From Desulfosarcina sp. (GTDB lineage: Bacteria; Desulfobacterota; Desulfobacteria; Desulfobacterales; Desulfosarcinaceae): a DNA stretch of 32,068 nucleotides. The DNA is taken from positions 1-32,068 of the forward strand of contig JABZFO010000091.1 of NCBI GenBank assembly GCA_014237405.1. The letters run 5' to 3'. The translations under genes and the position numbers were made by a program. Below the pieces are notes generated by a model that was not told the origin of the DNA, did no database searches, and saw only the letters and a list, made by a program, of their open reading frames with translations. This document shows positions 1 to 9,263 of the stretch, piece by piece. Positions within the stretch are counted from its first letter, which is position 1. Every line of letters begins with the position of its first letter.

Positions 1-72
1 CCTTTGCAAAGGTTGTGGGGACAACTCAGCATCGGAGTATCATATCTGCCGTTCAACTGGCAGAGCCGTTGA

Positions 73-113
73 ACTCTGACCATACCCAGAGGGTATGGTT
101 TTCTATGTTAGAA
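73..113 (+). repeat. 41-nt structured element, copy 1
   Basis: By eye, 34 of 41 positions match 30501-30541, in the same orientation. The last 17 bases (97-113), ending in the small palindrome TTCTA-TGT-TAGAA, are identical. Upstream, CTCTG (74-78) pairs with CAGAG (87-91) and ACCATACC (79-86) pairs with GGTATGGT (92-99). The order is A-B-A'-B', so the element could form an H-type pseudoknot or two mutually exclusive hairpins, or it could be a compound protein-binding site. This copy lies upstream of the 265-293 promoter, so it would not be in a transcript started there. Confidence 0.55.
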
Positions 114-264
114 TAAATCTGATTGAAATCTCCGAGTTTTACTTCCCGGCCTTCACTTCCACCCATTATTTTTTACATCGTCCAAGATGGAAAATCCAGG
201 CATCCATGCCATCCTCCCACCCCAAGCAGTTGTGTCGGGATTTGATTGACTACCCCATATTCAG

Positions 265-293
265 TTGACAAAACAGCGGAATAAACATAGAAT
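265..293 (+). promoter_or_regulatory. Sigma70-type promoter for the kinase pair
   Basis: A perfect -35 TTGACA (265-270) and a -10 TAGAAT (288-293) are separated by exactly 17 bases. Transcription would start near 300, giving a leader of about 30 nt before the ATG at 332. It is the best promoter match I found in the window. Confidence 0.75.
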
Positions 294-331
294 TAAAAAA
301 ATTATACCTGCTGACCACATGAGAAGATTCA

Positions 332-2506
332 ATGGAACTGGCTGTCGCTGTACGCGCTGCTTCAGAATTCACTGGCAGGGTACAACTTTCTGTTTTCCCC
401 TATCTGTTAGAAAGGCTCATTAACGCCCGTCATGAGCCAGATGTAGAACTGCCCTCGCTATCTCGATTCATAAAAATGGACCCGGCGTTGTGTTTCATGG
501 CCATGCGCCTTGACCGGTCAATGGGGTCGAATTCCCAATCAGCAGAGACACCCAGCGTTGATGAAGTGATCAGCCGCATCGGGATAACCGGCATCGACGC
601 CATCACGGCCCAAGCCTTGGCAAATCAGGTGTTTAGCGAGGTCCACCATCGACAGGGGTTATCCCTTGCATGGCTGTGGCGACATTGCCTCACCACGGCC
701 CTGCTGGCACAAAGGCTGGCCCTGGAACTCAACTTTCGTCCGGTAGCGGATGCCTATATCGCCGGCCTGCTTCACGACATCGGCAAACTGGCCCTTTCCG
801 CCCAGACGCCAGTTGCGTGTGCGCCCCTGCTGGCAGACCCCACCCAGGCAAACCCATTGCTCGAAGCAGAGGCTCAGGTTGCCGGATCAGATCATGGTCG
901 AATCGGGGCGTGGCTAATCCGCCGGTACACCGATGCATGGTTTGCGGCAGATGCTGCCAGATACCACACGGCCCCCGCATTACAGGTGAAAAACGCCCTC
1001 CCCCTGGTCCAGATCGTCTGGGCGGCCAACCGCTTGGCCAATGAATCGCATCCGTCATCCGGGGCCTGCCAAACCGCTGCGAAGCTGCTGAATCTGGATC
1101 CCCAGGAATTGAATCGTCTTTCCCGAACCGCTGTCGAGCAGGCCCTGGCAGTGGCTGACGAACTTGGCGTGCCCCCTGATGTGCCGGAGAAAGGCCGGCA
1201 CTCCGATGAGAACGCAGCCCTTCTGAACCAAAAGATAAAATCCAGCACCATCCTGTCCAGCGTCTATGGAGAACTACTGGCGGCAACGGACAGCAACGCC
1301 ATCATCCGGGTATTGCGGCAAAGCCTCAGTGTCCTTTTCGGCATCGATACCCTGCTCATGTTTGCCCATGAGCCGCAAAACGATCTTTTAGTTGGGCGTT
1401 TCGCGGCGGGGAGAGCCCTCCCGGGGCCGGCAGACCGGCTGCGCATTCCCCTGATCGCATCGGACAGCCTGCCGGCTATCTGCCATATCAGCGGTGAACC
1501 GGTGGACTCTTTTTCGCGTTCCAGCCAGCGGGAACTAACGATCATCGACCACCAACTCATGGAATACATGGGCAAGGATGGCATTGTCTGCCTGCCGGTC
1601 CGATCAGGCATCGGTGGCAGCAGGGGGTGTCTGCTCCTGGGAATCGACGGCAGTGATTGGCCATTGGTTAAGAAACAGGCAGATCTTTTGAAAGCTATTG
1701 CCGCCACCGTGGCCGGGGCGCTGGAAAGAGAACGCCAGCGTCAAGAGCAGATAGACCGCCAGGCTGCTGATTGCTTTGCATCGACCCTGGCAAAAACCCG
1801 CAAAATCGTTCATGAAATCAACAACCCATTGAGCATCATTAAAAACTATCTCAAGGTTCTTGCCTTGAGGACCGATAAAAACCCGTCGGGTATCGATGAA
1901 CTCCGTATTATCAATGAGGAAATCAACCGCGTGGCTGGGTTGATAAAATCCCTGACTTCACCGTCGGAGAAGATTCCAAAACGCCTTGAAACCGTTGACG
2001 TGAATGCCATGATCGCGGATATTTTGGGCTTGTTCCGGAGAAGCCTTTCCGGAAAGAAGACCATCACCCTGAACCAGGATCTGGATGCACGCATCCCCGC
2101 AATCGCTACCGATCGGGACCTGTTGAAGCAGGCATTGATGAACCTGCTGAAAAATGCGGCGGAGGCAATGCCCGACGGGGGAACCATTACCGTCAGCACC
2201 CGGATGTCCACAGACACCCCCCGATATGCCGGCCACAGCGATGGAATGGGCCATATCAAAATCAGCATCTGTGATGACGGCCCGGGCATTGACGAACAGA
2301 TCAAAGAAAAGCTGTTCACGCCTTATGTAACCTCGAAAACAGGTCATGACGGGCTGGGGTTGCCCATCGCCCACGAGGCAGTGTTGCGCCTCAAGGGTTC
2401 CCTGCTGTGCGAAAGTGCCGCCGGCGGGGGAACCTGTTTTTTCATAGAGCTGCCCGTAGGCGACGATGGACCGGAAAACCCCACTGCACTGGACTCAGCC
2501 ACTTAG
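332..2506 (+). CDS. HDOD-GAF sensor histidine kinase
   Basis: The 724-residue protein has no obvious membrane segment, so it should be a cytoplasmic sensor kinase. Residues about 10-280 form an HDOD domain, an HD-like fold that keeps an HDIGK motif near residue 148. Residues about 310-470 look like a GAF domain. A HisKA dimerisation region follows with HEINNP, putting the phosphoacceptor at about His494. The ATPase has an N box (LLKNAAEAMPDGG, about 604), a G1 box (DDGPGID) and a G2 box (DGLGLP). HDOD proteins commonly act in signalling and development, and HDOD-GAF-kinase fusions are typical of Desulfobacterota. The next gene starts 9 nt after the stop, and its receiver domains are the likely phosphotransfer partners. 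The ATG at 332 follows a weak purine-rich site. The signal sensed is unknown. Confidence 0.88.
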   Translation: MELAVAVRAASEFTGRVQLSVFPYLLERLINARHEPDVELPSLSRFIKMDPALCFMAMRLDRSMGSNSQSAETPSVDEVISRIGITGIDAITAQALANQVFSEVHHRQGLSLAWLWRHCLTTALLAQRLALELNFRPVADAYIAGLLHDIGKLALSAQTPVACAPLLADPTQANPLLEAEAQVAGSDHGRIGAWLIRRYTDAWFAADAARYHTAPALQVKNALPLVQIVWAANRLANESHPSSGACQTAAKLLNLDPQELNRLSRTAVEQALAVADELGVPPDVPEKGRHSDENAALLNQKIKSSTILSSVYGELLAATDSNAIIRVLRQSLSVLFGIDTLLMFAHEPQNDLLVGRFAAGRALPGPADRLRIPLIASDSLPAICHISGEPVDSFSRSSQRELTIIDHQLMEYMGKDGIVCLPVRSGIGGSRGCLLLGIDGSDWPLVKKQADLLKAIAATVAGALERERQRQEQIDRQAADCFASTLAKTRKIVHEINNPLSIIKNYLKVLALRTDKNPSGIDELRIINEEINRVAGLIKSLTSPSEKIPKRLETVDVNAMIADILGLFRRSLSGKKTITLNQDLDARIPAIATDRDLLKQALMNLLKNAAEAMPDGGTITVSTRMSTDTPRYAGHSDGMGHIKISICDDGPGIDEQIKEKLFTPYVTSKTGHDGLGLPIAHEAVLRLKGSLLCESAAGGGTCFFIELPVGDDGPENPTALDSAT

Positions 2507-2515
2507 GAGCGTTTC

Positions 2516-4447
2516 ATGGAGAACCGTCCCAAGATATTGATCTGCGACGATGAACCATTGATGACCGAAAGCATCAAAGCGATCTTAGGCGCCGGCAACT
2601 ATCGGGTTCAAACCACCAACAGCTCCCGCCATGCCCTGACCCTCATTCATGCCGAATCCCCCGACGTGGTAATCCTGGATGTCATGATGCCTGAGATGAC
2701 TGGCTTTGAGGTGCTCGATGCCGTAGACCGGGAGCGGTGTGACACCACTTTCATCATTGTCACCGGAGAGGCCTCCGTCGATTCGGCCATCGAGGCTATC
2801 CGCAAGGGGGCCGGCGATTATCTGAGGAAGCCCTTCGAACCCGACGAACTGATCATCCGTGTGGAGAACGTACTGAAACAGCGGCAAATGAAGCACGATC
2901 ACATGTGTGTCCAAGCCGAAAAACGGCAGCTGAAAAATCAGCTGCGCCAGTCCCAGAAGATGGAAGCCATCGGCACCCTGGCCGGCGGCATCGCCCACGA
3001 CTTCAACAATGTGTTGAGCATCATTTTAGGCAATACGGAACTGGCCTTGGCCGACATGCCCGACGAGCACACCGCCCGCAATAACCTGGAACGAATCCTC
3101 ACGGCCAGCCTGCGGGCCCGGGAAATGATTCAGCAGCTGCTCAGCTTCAGCCGCAAGGAAGAATCCGGCCGTAAGCCGATTCGCCTCAACAGCGTCATCG
3201 CGGAATCGCTCAAGCTTATGCGCGCCTCCCTGCCCACCGATGTCTCCATCGAACGCAATATCTGCGAAACCGAATGCACCACCATCGCCGACGCCACCCA
3301 GATTCACCAGATCATGCTCAACCTGTGCACCAATGCCGCCCATGCCATGGAACCCAATGGCGGTGTTCTGACTATCCAACTGGAGCCGGTGACGCTGGAC
3401 GACGCCACCGCCGCCGATATCAATGGCCTTGCCCCGGGCAACTACGCCAGATTGGTGGTAGCCGACACCGGCCGCGGCATCGAAAAGGATATCATCGACC
3501 GGATTTTCGACCCCTATTTCACCACGAAGGAAACCGGCAAAGGCACGGGCATGGGGCTCTCGGTCGTTCACGGCATCATCAAGGGAAACGGCGGCGCCAT
3601 ACGGGCATTCAGCCATCCGGGCCAGTTCACGGAATTTCACCTCTACCTGCCGGTGGTTGACATGATCGTTGACGCGGAACCCGCCATTTTCAACCAGCAG
3701 CACCTGCCGGGCGGCCATGAGCATATCCTGATCGTGGATGATGAAGAGATGCTCGTGGACATGATGCGGCAGGTGCTGGAGCAACTGGGGTACACGGTCA
3801 CCGCCCATACGGAGAGTGCCGACGCTCTCAAGGCGTTTCTCTCCTGCCCCCAGGCCTATGATCTGCTGATCACCGACATGACCATGCCAGGGATGACGGG
3901 CACCGGCTTGGCCAAATCGGTGAAGGCAGTACGCGATGACCTTCCCGTTATTCTGAGCACGGGGTTCAACGAGCAGATCAGTGAAGAGAACTCGCAGTCG
4001 TTGGGCATCCAGGCATTGATCATGAAACCCGTGGGCATGCAGCAACTGGCGGAAACCATCCGGAATGTGCTGGTGCCATTATCGACGGAGCGCCGCAAAT
4101 ATCCAAGATACGCAGCTCCGGCGGGCACCTTCGTGATTTCCCGCACCCACCCCTACGAGCGGTGCAGCCTGGTGGACATCGGCATATCCGGACTGGCCTT
4201 CAGCCATGAGATGGAACTGGCGCCGGGCAATCTATCGGACCAGCTGGCCATTATGACCCCTGATGGTAATATTTTTATAAACGGCGTCCGTTGCCGCGCC
4301 GTTTCCGACATCCCAGCCAGCAGCGGCATTGCTCTTTCCGAAGCGGGCCAGGCCCGGCGCAGCGTGCGATTCGAGAACCTCACCATGCTCCAGGCGGAAC
4401 TGATCAATCAGTTCATCCACCACCACGCCACAGCACTGAAACACTGA
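2516..4447 (+). CDS. REC-histidine kinase-REC-PilZ hybrid signalling protein
   Basis: The 643-residue cytoplasmic hybrid kinase has four visible parts. Receiver 1 has phosphoacceptor Asp55 in the LDVMMP motif. A HisKA/HATPase unit has IAHDFNN, with His161, and later DTGRGI and GTGMGLS. Receiver 2 has Asp454 in the ITDMTMP motif. A C-terminal PilZ-like domain begins near residue 526 with RRKYPR, which fits the RxxxR c-di-GMP-binding motif. The second PilZ motif reads DIGISG where DxSxxG is usual, so the Ser is replaced by Gly and binding is uncertain. The gene is 9 nt downstream of the HDOD kinase and probably cotranscribed. The domain order suggests a phosphorelay whose output is tuned by c-di-GMP. 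No DNA-binding output domain is present. Confidence 0.9.
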   Translation: MENRPKILICDDEPLMTESIKAILGAGNYRVQTTNSSRHALTLIHAESPDVVILDVMMPEMTGFEVLDAVDRERCDTTFIIVTGEASVDSAIEAIRKGAGDYLRKPFEPDELIIRVENVLKQRQMKHDHMCVQAEKRQLKNQLRQSQKMEAIGTLAGGIAHDFNNVLSIILGNTELALADMPDEHTARNNLERILTASLRAREMIQQLLSFSRKEESGRKPIRLNSVIAESLKLMRASLPTDVSIERNICETECTTIADATQIHQIMLNLCTNAAHAMEPNGGVLTIQLEPVTLDDATAADINGLAPGNYARLVVADTGRGIEKDIIDRIFDPYFTTKETGKGTGMGLSVVHGIIKGNGGAIRAFSHPGQFTEFHLYLPVVDMIVDAEPAIFNQQHLPGGHEHILIVDDEEMLVDMMRQVLEQLGYTVTAHTESADALKAFLSCPQAYDLLITDMTMPGMTGTGLAKSVKAVRDDLPVILSTGFNEQISEENSQSLGIQALIMKPVGMQQLAETIRNVLVPLSTERRKYPRYAAPAGTFVISRTHPYERCSLVDIGISGLAFSHEMELAPGNLSDQLAIMTPDGNIFINGVRCRAVSDIPASSGIALSEAGQARRSVRFENLTMLQAELINQFIHHHATALKH

Positions 4448-4461
4448 CCCCGGCCCGCCGA

Positions 4462-5556
4462 TCACCCCCTATCTGCCGGCCACACCCCGGGGATAGGAGT
4501 GCGGCAAAATTCGCAGCGACCCGCCACGATATGAAAGGTGGGTATATGGTAGCCCTGCCGTTCCACCAACAGCTTTTTGCAGTGGTGGCAGAAGGTGTGG
4601 TTGCCCGCATGTCCCGGAACATTCCCCAGGTACACGTATCGGACCCCTTCGGCCATGGCCAGTTCCCGGAACCGGATCAGGGTGGCCACCGGCGTGGGGG
4701 CCAGGCGGTCCAGTTTGTAACGGGGAAAAAAGCGAAGAAAATGGAGGGGATGATCGGGGCCCAGATGTTCCAGAATCCAGCCACACATGCGCTGGACCAT
4801 GTCATTGCTGTCCCCGTAACCGGGAACCACCAGGTGGGTCATCTCAAAATGGACCCCCTGCCGGTGAAGAGTTGCAAACGTGCCCAGCACCGGTTCCAGC
4901 CGCCCTCCGTTAAGCCGGCGATAGATATCGTCGCTGATGGATTTGAGGTTTACGTTGGCCCCGTCCAGCACCCGGCACAGGGCCAGCAACGGATCCCGAT
5001 TGATATAGCCGTTTGAAACCCAGACATTTTTAAGGCCCTTCACCCTGGCGATGCGAGCCGTGTCGATCATGTATTCATAGAAAGTGGTGGGTTCGCTGTA
5101 GGTGTAGGCGATGATTTCACACCCGCTTTTCATGGCAGCAAGCACCACTGCCTCGGGAAACAGGTCAATGTGACGCACATCCTCGGGTCGGACCTGGGAA
5201 ATTTCCCAGTTCTGGCAGTTGAGGCAACGGAAGTTGCACCCGGCGGCTGCAATGGAAAAAGCGCTGGTGGCGGGCAGGAAATGAAACAAGGGTTTCTTCT
5301 CGATAGGGTCGAGTCGGCACCGGTTGGGGCACAAGGTACACATGACGGCGCCATGGTCCAACCGGTTGAAGTGATAGGCGGCCTTGGACCATTTCCACAG
5401 GGACGTGGGAGCCTCATTTTTAAAGATCGTGCCCCGGATGTCCGGCGACGGGCTGTCAGCGGGCCCGAAGAAGGGCCAGCGGGCATGGCTGGTGGCCGTG
5501 CTGCAAAGGCTGACCGCAGCGGCCAGCATGAATTGTCGCCGGCTAAGAGGTTTCAT
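4462..5556 (-). CDS. AmmeMemoRadiSam-system radical SAM enzyme with Tat-type leader
   Basis: The 364-residue protein carries the radical SAM motif CNFRCLNC (Cys107, Cys111, Cys114), which binds the 4Fe-4S cluster that cleaves S-adenosylmethionine. Another cysteine set, CTLCPNRC, lies at 73-80, and C-terminal CxxC pairs (CHHC and CEFC) may bind metal. This layout matches the radical SAM member of the AmmeMemoRadiSam system, whose reaction is not settled. The N terminus reads SRRQFM followed by an Ala-rich hydrophobic stretch, a credible twin-arginine signal. I chose the ATG at 5556 because the longer TTG option (5571) adds only five residues before this leader. The gene overlaps the end of the spermidine-synthase-like gene by 14 nt, so the two are probably translationally coupled. 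It ends 14 nt from the convergent kinase gene. Confidence 0.88.
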   Translation of the reverse strand: MKPLSRRQFMLAAAVSLCSTATSHARWPFFGPADSPSPDIRGTIFKNEAPTSLWKWSKAAYHFNRLDHGAVMCTLCPNRCRLDPIEKKPLFHFLPATSAFSIAAAGCNFRCLNCQNWEISQVRPEDVRHIDLFPEAVVLAAMKSGCEIIAYTYSEPTTFYEYMIDTARIARVKGLKNVWVSNGYINRDPLLALCRVLDGANVNLKSISDDIYRRLNGGRLEPVLGTFATLHRQGVHFEMTHLVVPGYGDSNDMVQRMCGWILEHLGPDHPLHFLRFFPRYKLDRLAPTPVATLIRFRELAMAEGVRYVYLGNVPGHAGNHTFCHHCKKLLVERQGYHIPTFHIVAGRCEFCRTPIPGVWPADRG

Positions 5557-7642
5557 GAATCGATCCTGCAACCAGAAAGCTGATGAGTTTGATACCTGCC
5601 AGGCATAGGGTCGCCCACAGGAGCCCCAGAAAAGGGATCAGCACCAGGCTCACCAGCAGGACGCCGATGGCCGCGCCCACCAGGTCCGCGGAAAAGCTTT
5701 CCGAGGCTGCGGCGGTGCTGTCCCCGGACACCATGAGGGCCAAAGGGAACTGGAATCCGCAGCAAAAGGAGACCGCCAGGCCGAAGCCGTATAAAACCGT
5801 GGGCGGCATTCCCTGCCGTGCAGCGACCAGGAACAAGGCAAACAGCAGCAGCAGCAGGCACAACAGCAGATCACCGGTCATCAACGCCCGACGCCGGTTG
5901 CCGGCAAACCGCCCGCCTGCCCAGGCACCGGGCAGCAGCCCGGCCAGGAACACGGTAACCAGCACCCCGATTTGAAGGTAAATATAACCATAAAGAACCT
6001 GGAAGGTAAAGATGGTCAGCATTTCAGCACCGATATTGACGCAGCCGGTCGTCAGCAGCACCCACTGGGGGCGGGAAATCTGAAGCAGGTAAACCAGCGC
6101 CGCAACCGTCAATACCAGGGCGAACCAGCGCGGTGACTCCCCGTGGCGCTCAAACCACCCGAAAAATTCCAGCCGCATCAAACGGGGAGACAGATCCAGG
6201 TTTTTGGGGGTGCCGGTATCCACGGCGTCGTTGATCTGCCGGATCCGCTGGCCGGTCAGATCGCCGGCAAAATACCGGCGGATGTGTTGGGTGTCGATTC
6301 CCTTTTTTTCCAGAAGAACCGGGATGTCGGTACGAACCGGCCGGTCACGGCAGATAAAAAACAGCCGTTCCCCGGGCATGAGCACGACATGGTCAAAAAA
6401 GGTTCCGGCCGTGTTGGCCAGCGATGATATTTTCTGTTGCCGGATCTCGGAAATATAATTGGCCACCCCTTCGACGCTGAAGCTGAAAACGCCGCCCGGC
6501 GCAAGACGTTTTTTTACCAGATCGAAGAACCCGGCCGTGTAGAATCGATTCATCTGAAAGGTCTCCGGCTCCGGCAGGCTGACCAGGATGGCGTCGTAAC
6601 GCGTCGATGTCACAGACAGATAAGCACGGGCATCCTGTGCGATGACGGTCATTCCGTCCATGGGCGTCACCAGACCAAAACGGAGCTGCACCTGGGCAGC
6701 CAGCGGGTCCAGCTCCACATAATCCACCCTGTCAGGGTGGTATTTGGCCACCTCTGCCATCATGCCCCCGACGGCGGAGACCAGCAGCAGGTGCCGGGGA
6801 TGGTCTACCTGGGAGAGCGGGAAATGAACAGTCTCCTCCGCCAGCGCCGGATCCTGGGAAGAAAGGCTCGGCTCGCCGTCAGTAAAAAGGGAGACCTGTC
6901 CTCCCGACTCGATCACCTCGATGCGGCCGTACCGGCTCTCTGCATAATGAACCCGCCGGCCTTCCCGGGTGGGCAATAGCCGATCTTCAAAGGCAGTTCC
7001 CGCCACCAGGGTAAAAAACGCCACGAGGCCGGCTGCTGCGGTTCGGCGAGAAAAGGCCGATTCCAATCGCAAAAGGGATGCCAGCAGAGGCAGATGGACC
7101 GCCAGCAGGATCTGAAACGGGGTCAGCCAATAAACCAGGGCAAAGGAGAAAACCGCCCCGCCGGCCACATCTCCCGCGTTGTCCGCCATATAAATCCAGT
7201 TGCCGGGATATCGGACCGATCGGCGTCTGACCACCAACAGGCTGTATGGCAGCACGAACCCCATCAGCAAGGCATAGGGAAGGATGGTGGCGGCAACGAA
7301 ACCGAAGGTGGGATAAAACCCCACGGAAGCGCCATGGATGAAGACCAGGTCCCGCAGCCGGCGAATGGCAACGACCTGCCCCACAGAAAGAATGGTCAGC
7401 AGGCAGGAGAGAAGGGCCAGGATTTTTGGAGACGGGGGCAAAACTATCGCCCGAAATCCCTTGGCCGCAACGGCCCCGATACCGCCGAAAACCAGCCAGC
7501 AGAAAAAGATCATGGCAATGACGATCTCATTGCCATGGAATTGAGCCAGGTATTCCCGAATAAACACCAGCTGAACGGCCACGGAGGCAATGCCCGTGGC
7601 CACCACTACCGCGCGGATGCCGCCGTCATCGGGCCTCTTCAA
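5543..7642 (-). CDS. Membrane spermidine-synthase-like protein
   Basis: The 699-residue protein has a hydrophobic N-terminal block of about six or seven membrane segments. A central soluble domain (about residues 215-430) resembles spermidine synthase or methyltransferase, with a nucleotide-binding loop SAVGGMMAE, an acidic YVELDP, and the segment LPEPETFQMNRFYT. A second hydrophobic block ends the protein. These fused transporter/spermidine-synthase-like proteins are widespread, but few have a proven substrate. Aminopropyl transfer is therefore possible but not shown. The glycine loop differs from the usual GGGDG form. Translation probably starts at TTG 7642, overlapping the stop of the Memo-AMMECR1 gene by 17 nt. 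An internal GTG near codon 13 is an alternative. Its place inside the AmmeMemoRadiSam operon suggests it acts in the same pathway at the membrane. Confidence 0.85.
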   Translation of the reverse strand: MKRPDDGGIRAVVVATGIASVAVQLVFIREYLAQFHGNEIVIAMIFFCWLVFGGIGAVAAKGFRAIVLPPSPKILALLSCLLTILSVGQVVAIRRLRDLVFIHGASVGFYPTFGFVAATILPYALLMGFVLPYSLLVVRRRSVRYPGNWIYMADNAGDVAGGAVFSFALVYWLTPFQILLAVHLPLLASLLRLESAFSRRTAAAGLVAFFTLVAGTAFEDRLLPTREGRRVHYAESRYGRIEVIESGGQVSLFTDGEPSLSSQDPALAEETVHFPLSQVDHPRHLLLVSAVGGMMAEVAKYHPDRVDYVELDPLAAQVQLRFGLVTPMDGMTVIAQDARAYLSVTSTRYDAILVSLPEPETFQMNRFYTAGFFDLVKKRLAPGGVFSFSVEGVANYISEIRQQKISSLANTAGTFFDHVVLMPGERLFFICRDRPVRTDIPVLLEKKGIDTQHIRRYFAGDLTGQRIRQINDAVDTGTPKNLDLSPRLMRLEFFGWFERHGESPRWFALVLTVAALVYLLQISRPQWVLLTTGCVNIGAEMLTIFTFQVLYGYIYLQIGVLVTVFLAGLLPGAWAGGRFAGNRRRALMTGDLLLCLLLLLFALFLVAARQGMPPTVLYGFGLAVSFCCGFQFPLALMVSGDSTAAASESFSADLVGAAIGVLLVSLVLIPFLGLLWATLCLAGIKLISFLVAGSIHETS

Positions 7643-9122
7643 AGTATTGAACCTGATAGACCTGCACCGTCAGATCCCCTTCCCGCCACTGGCCGGCAGG
7701 CAGACCGGCTTTCATGCACAGGTGAGAGAGGAACTGTTCCGGCTGGGGCAACTGCTCCCACACCTGGGGCAAAAAGGTGGCGCTGGCGAATCCCTTTTTA
7801 ATGATCACCCCGTCAATGCCGGGCCTCAGCTTGGACAGCAGGTCATCGGCATCGGTGTAGGCAAGCGGGACCGGCTCGGTGAGCACGCTTACTTCGATGT
7901 GCACCGCATCCAGTTCCGTTTTGCGCAATGGCGAAAACCTCGGATCGTGAAAGGCCGCGTTAAGCGCATTGTCCCGCACCCCGGACACAAGGGGTGCGGT
8001 GGCCGACAGGCTGCCAATGCAGCCCCGGAGCTGGTTGTTGCTTTTCAAGGTGACGAAGGTACCGCAGCGGGCCTGAAGCGCCTGATCCGCAAGGGCCGTC
8101 TTCAGGTTCTGAGACTCGGCCGGCGTGATCGTTTCGCCGAAATGGCCGGCCAGGGTCTGCCGGGCCAGGGCCACCAGGGCCGCCCCCTGTTGCAGGGTCA
8201 GCGGTTGATTGGCATCGGTTTTGTTTTGCATCCGTTCATCTCCATAAAAGGCAACGGCACCATATCCCACCACGGCGTCCTTGTCGCCGGCGGTATCGCC
8301 GCTGTTGCTGTAATGCAGCAGTTCCGGCCGCCAGTGGTGTTTTCGGGCCAATTCCAGCAGCACCCCCACCGGGTAGCGGCCGCAGGTGCGGTTGTCCTGA
8401 TCCTGTTCCCATTTCGGGTCCAGCGAAAGGATCCGGTCCAACGTCTCCCGATCCCGTTTAACGGCGTTGTCATAGGGCAGGTAATGGGACAGGTCGGCGC
8501 TGACCACCAGCAGCGTCCGCGGGTCCTGGAGCAGAGGCGCCATCGCTTGCGCCATCCTTCCTGCATCGCAGGGCCCCAGTACCACGGGAATCAATTCGAA
8601 TCGCGACAGGCGGGATTGCAAAAAAGGAATCGTCACCTCCAGGCTGTGCTCTTGCCGATCCGATTCCGCCACCGTCGAGAACAGTTCCGGTTGGTCTCTC
8701 AGCATTCGGGTAAAATCGCCAACGGGGACCACGCCCAGGGGGGTTCGCCAGTGGGACGCACCGGTGACCGAGGCATTGCGAAACCCCACCCGGTGATCGG
8801 GACCCAACAGGACCACCCGATCGAACCGGTCACGAGCGATGGCCAGGGCGGCATGGGCAGCAGTGGCGCCGGAATAGGCGTAACCGGCGTGGGGCATAAT
8901 CAGGGCTCGCAGCCCAGCGCTTGAGCGGTTGGCGTTTTGTTCCTGCTCGGCCGCGTCGGTGAGGTGGCGAATCAGCAGGTCCAACCTCTCGCGGGTTGCA
9001 GGATAAAATTTGCCGGCCCAGACGGGATCCCGCACAGCGGCACCACTTGTGCCCACCGGTGCAATGAGACACCATAGGACAACGGTCGCTGTTAAAAGAA
9101 GCAGACACCGCGGAGCGAACAC
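7626..9122 (-). CDS. Exported Memo-AMMECR1 fusion protein (AmmeMemoRadiSam system)
   Basis: Residues about 35-300 form a Memo (MEMO1-like) domain related to class III extradiol dioxygenases, with PHAGYAYSG, LGPDH and ADLSHY carrying the conserved histidines. Residues about 315-498 form an AMMECR1 domain with its hallmark LRGCIG near residue 364. In many genomes these are separate genes; here they are fused. I prefer GTG 9122 because AAGAGG lies 8 nt upstream and the product then opens with a clean signal peptide (MFAPRCLLLLTA..., small residues before AAVRDP). A TTG at 9161 gives 13 more residues but no ribosome-binding site. It is the first gene of a three-gene operon with the spermidine-synthase-like and radical SAM genes. 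The substrate is unknown. Confidence 0.87.
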   Translation of the reverse strand: MFAPRCLLLLTATVVLWCLIAPVGTSGAAVRDPVWAGKFYPATRERLDLLIRHLTDAAEQEQNANRSSAGLRALIMPHAGYAYSGATAAHAALAIARDRFDRVVLLGPDHRVGFRNASVTGASHWRTPLGVVPVGDFTRMLRDQPELFSTVAESDRQEHSLEVTIPFLQSRLSRFELIPVVLGPCDAGRMAQAMAPLLQDPRTLLVVSADLSHYLPYDNAVKRDRETLDRILSLDPKWEQDQDNRTCGRYPVGVLLELARKHHWRPELLHYSNSGDTAGDKDAVVGYGAVAFYGDERMQNKTDANQPLTLQQGAALVALARQTLAGHFGETITPAESQNLKTALADQALQARCGTFVTLKSNNQLRGCIGSLSATAPLVSGVRDNALNAAFHDPRFSPLRKTELDAVHIEVSVLTEPVPLAYTDADDLLSKLRPGIDGVIIKKGFASATFLPQVWEQLPQPEQFLSHLCMKAGLPAGQWREGDLTVQVYQVQYFEEAR

Positions 9123-9263
9123 GAAGAGAACCTCTTGCCGTTCATTCTTTGATGATAACAAAAAAAATGGGTGCAGAGCGAGCTAAAAATCGCTCAACTC
9201 AGGTTAGAAGTACAATGGAGGAAAACGGCATGTCAAGGGATTTGCCGTGGGGCGAAAACCGAT

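Larger units (their letters stand above)
1..331. other. Structured intergenic leader before the kinase pair
   Basis: No convincing gene is visible. The first 113 bases are full of inverted repeats: a 12-bp palindrome at 1-12, GTTGT/ACAAC at 12-16 and 21-25, CTGCC/GGCAG at 46-50 and 59-63, GTTCAAC/GTTGAAC at 51-57 and 68-74, CTCTG/CAGAG at 74-78 and 87-91, ACCATACC/GGTATGGT at 79-86 and 92-99, and TTCTA/TAGAA at 101-105 and 109-113. Several of these interleave rather than nest. The second half carries the promoter for the downstream kinase genes. The repeats may belong to the 3' end of an upstream transcription unit outside the window. Confidence 0.6.

Noticed and set aside
3026-4045. Long open frame on the minus strand, 339 codons
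   Set aside because: It lies entirely antisense to the REC-kinase-REC-PilZ gene and its product lacks any family pattern; GC-rich codon bias creates such frames.
7590-8924. Long open frame on the plus strand, 444 codons
   Set aside because: Antisense to the Memo-AMMECR1 fusion, whose Memo and AMMECR1 motifs are unmistakable.
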